Positions 62,275 to 64,000 of a stretch of 64,000 nucleotides of DNA are shown here, in pieces. Source of the DNA: Amaurobius ferox (taxonomy: Eukaryota > Arthropoda > Arachnida > Araneae > Amaurobiidae); NCBI GenBank assembly GCA_951213105.1, contig OX578144.1:87521515-87585514 (forward strand). The letters run 5' to 3'. Made by a program: the position numbers and the translations under genes. Position 1 is the first letter of the stretch. The number at the start of each line of letters is the position of its first letter. The notes under the pieces were generated by a model, which did no database searches, was not told the DNA's origin, and saw only the letters and a list, made by a program, of their open reading frames with translations.

Positions 62275-62276
<2 letters not shown>
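58651..62276. other. A+T-rich non-coding DNA, featureless
   Basis: About 3.6 kb without a recognised gene, repeat or RNA. The 117-codon frame at 60,701-61,054 and its minus-strand shadow have no recognisable domain. A GC-richer block at 60,810-60,900 has a donor-like GTGAGTAAG on the minus strand but no supported exon. Confidence 0.5.

Positions 62277-62318
<42 letters not shown>
62277..62318. repeat. (TA)n microsatellite
   Basis: Uninterrupted TA run. Confidence 0.96.
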
Positions 62319-62320
<2 letters not shown>

Positions 62321-63339
62321 AAAATTCTATTTTATATTTTATTGATATATAACACATCTCGATTGTTCAGGAAAAATCTGCAACATTTAATTATGTGAAT
62401 TTAACGTAATAAACTTTTTTCTTGCGCTGTAATACACTTATTTAATTGGGAAGTAAAACAAAATGCATATATGGACAGAATATACAGAAATAATGCAAGA
62501 TCAAAAGTCTAAATGTTGAAATTGATTTTCAGTTTTGTAAAAACTAATTTTCTACCAGATTCCAATACTTTGGACTCTAACGTTAAACCGTCTATAAAAT
62601 TGGAAATATTCATGCAAATGAAATTGTCCTTAGAAGCTTCTAAATCAGTACAAAGAAAGTTGAAAAATTATATTGCTGTAGAAGCAAAAAGCAAACTGAA
62701 AAGATTTGTAACAAAAATTTGTAAACACAGAAATGTATTGTTTTTATGTATACACATGTTTGAGTTCACTTTTCCTTAATGTGTTTTATATAAAACCAAA
62801 AATAAATCATATTTAATACTATGCAGTTATATTTCCTATAGATTATGAGATTCTTTTGACATAATATTGAAATTATAACAGAGCCCAAAGTTAATTTGAT
62901 GACAATGTTAATTTAATGATAAAAAAAAAATGTCATTTTCATTATCTACAATTTTTTATACTTATGTACACTACTTCATATCCTTGTAGCAAGTTAAGAC
63001 ATTTTTGTGATAAAAAAAAATTCATTAAAAGCAAACGCATATGAATTTTACATAAATGAACAAGTTACAGACACATTAATTTATTTTTTTTTTAATTTCA
63101 TATAAAATATTTCAAGTAAAGTTCTGGTAGCTATTGATACCATTTTAAAAATCAATCTCTCATGATTTTAATTTTAACAGGAAATGCTTTGCAAAATAAA
63201 AAGTTTTACGTGTTTCTTACAAAAACTCAATGCCCTCCCCCCCCCCCCCCAAAAAAAATATAAATAAATAAATAAATGTCCGGTAAATATTGACATCCTC
63301 TGATATACTCTCTGAAGATTTAAATTAAATACGAAGCGC
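62319..63339. other. A+T-rich non-coding DNA
   Basis: No gene recognised. An 88-codon frame at 62,513-62,779 is unsupported. A poly-C/poly-A run lies at 63,236-63,258. Confidence 0.45.
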
Positions 63340-63579
63340 ACAACTTAGTAAAACAAAAGCAACTGCGACGCCCCACAGGATGATTCCCGGGCATTTGTTT
63401 GCCTTAATGCGACACCTCTCCGTCAAAAAGTCGAGTTCACTACAGTCCTAGAACTTTACAGGAGGGAAAATCCTCCGCTCGCGACCTTGCGAAGCGAAGT
63501 GAAAAGCAAAAAACGTTAAATAACTCCACTCGGCAGCTGCTAGACGCAAGAGGAACTCATAACAAAACTTGGGACTCAC

Positions 63580-63700
63580 CTGAAATAATGCCATAGGTTT
63601 GAAGCACGGAGTTCGAGAACAGAACAACAGTACAGCTCGGCTCCTCGTGAGGAAATCGAGGGCAGGTTTTGCGCGGAACGAACGTCACCTGCGCTCACTG
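63580..63700 (-). other. Candidate first exon (5' part of a leftward gene)
   Basis: On the minus strand the sequence TTATTTCAG|GTGAGTCCC at 63,580/63,579 is a full-consensus 5' splice site. Upstream of it lies GC-rich DNA down to the NRF1-like motif, giving an exon of about 120 nt if transcription starts near 63,700. An ATG at about 63,594 (CCTATGGCATTATTTCAG) would encode only M-A-L-F-Q before the junction. Its context is weak at -3 with G at +4, so the exon may be wholly 5' UTR. The product cannot be named because the rest of the gene is not recognised in the window. An alternative donor-like CAGGTGACG lies at about 63,690. Confidence 0.45.
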
Positions 63701-63702
63701 AC

Positions 63703-63713
63703 TGCGCCTGCGC
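63703..63713. promoter_or_regulatory. NRF1-like site
   Basis: TGCGCCTGCGC differs by one base from the palindromic NRF1 consensus and lies just upstream of the candidate exon, the usual place in animal TATA-less promoters. Confidence 0.55.
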
Positions 63714-63791
63714 CGGCCGAGAACAAGGTTAAAAAGGGGGGATGCGGTGGCAGTAGATCCCCTCGGCAAAGGTAGCCAGCTTGCGGCTGGC

Positions 63792-63803
63792 AATAATGGC
63801 GGC
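63792..63803 (+). promoter_or_regulatory. YY1-like site
   Basis: AATAATGGCGGC fits the AANATGGCGGC-type YY1 core. The ATG inside it meets a stop after five codons, so it is not a start codon. Confidence 0.5.
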
Positions 63804-64000
63804 AACATTCTAAAATTGGGGAGGGGACATGCGCTTTGTTTCTTTTCTTTTTTAATTGGTCTCATTAACGCGCCATTGCGCCGTGTTTTTGAATTTTACC
63901 CGATGGAGCACGAGTGTATTGTTTGTACCAGCAATTAGTCTAATTAATTAATTGTTTGCTCGAAAGTATGCGGGTGATAAAATTTTTAGATGCGCTCTAA

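Larger units (their letters stand above)
63340..63850 (-). promoter_or_regulatory. CpG-rich promoter region
   Basis: Base composition changes sharply to about half G+C with many CpG. Within it are an NRF1-like site, a YY1-like site, a CRE half-site (ACGTCA, 63,682-63,687), a GCCAGC/GCTGGC hairpin (63,774-63,791) and a consensus splice donor on the minus strand. No TATA box was seen near the expected start. This resembles a TATA-less housekeeping-type promoter. Transcription to the left is favoured by the donor; divergent transcription is possible. Confidence 0.6.

Noticed and set aside
63747..63938. 63-codon frame in the CpG-rich region as a rightward first exon
   Set aside because: No donor at a useful position and no recognised protein; probably kept open by GC-rich composition.

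Overview
The window looks like nuclear DNA of a metazoan, most likely an arthropod and probably a spider. That is an inference from four things: strong A+T richness, almost no conserved coding sequence, a dense mix of decayed Tc1/mariner transposons, tRNA-derived SINEs and a Penelope-type reverse transcriptase fragment, and many long (TA)n tracts. No intact protein-coding gene was found. The only convincing protein homologies are three broken transposon genes: a Tc1 transposase, a mariner-superfamily transposase and a reverse transcriptase. Most longer open frames are read-throughs of (TA)n or (TG)n tracts, of SINEs or of other repeats.

Layout. 1-7 kb: A+T-rich DNA with a hairpin-ended non-autonomous element split by a Tc1 element. 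7-14 kb: three dispersed direct copies of a ~600-bp unit, interleaved with long (TA)n tracts, a Penelope-type element flanked by inverted repeats, and a second inverted-repeat structure. 14-24 kb: short hairpins, dispersed repeats, a 3 x 183-bp tandem, two tRNA-like repeats and a ~25-bp minisatellite. Three more dispersed direct copies of another ~400-bp unit lie at 19.0, 22.8 and 27.6 kb. 24.4-26.4 kb: a mariner-superfamily element with ~335-bp terminal inverted repeats. 28.6-32.3 kb: SINEs and minisatellites, one about 1.8 kb long. 32.4-37 kb: three copies of the hairpin-ended family, one nested inside another. 37.3-44.1 kb: a decayed tandem array with a ~540-bp period. 44-51 kb: many low-copy tandem duplications. 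51.8-58.6 kb: a second array with a ~580-bp period, carrying two SINEs with clear target-site duplications and a 3.2-kb imperfect palindrome made of two opposed copies of a 1.32-kb element. 58.6-63.3 kb: featureless A+T-rich DNA.

The right edge (about 63,340-63,850) changes abruptly to CpG-rich sequence with NRF1-like and YY1-like motifs and a consensus splice donor on the minus strand. The simplest reading is the promoter and first exon of a gene transcribed leftward. Its first intron may cover part or all of the window, which would fit the lack of genes.

The most interesting structure is the set of non-coding elements with a 5' hairpin, a simple-repeat block near that end, an inverted copy of the 5' arm near the 3' end, and a final 3' stem-loop. 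This plan resembles Helentron-type non-autonomous elements. They recur through the window, nest in each other, and carry a ~205-bp internal module that expands in tandem. All assignments come from reading the sequence; no database search was possible.
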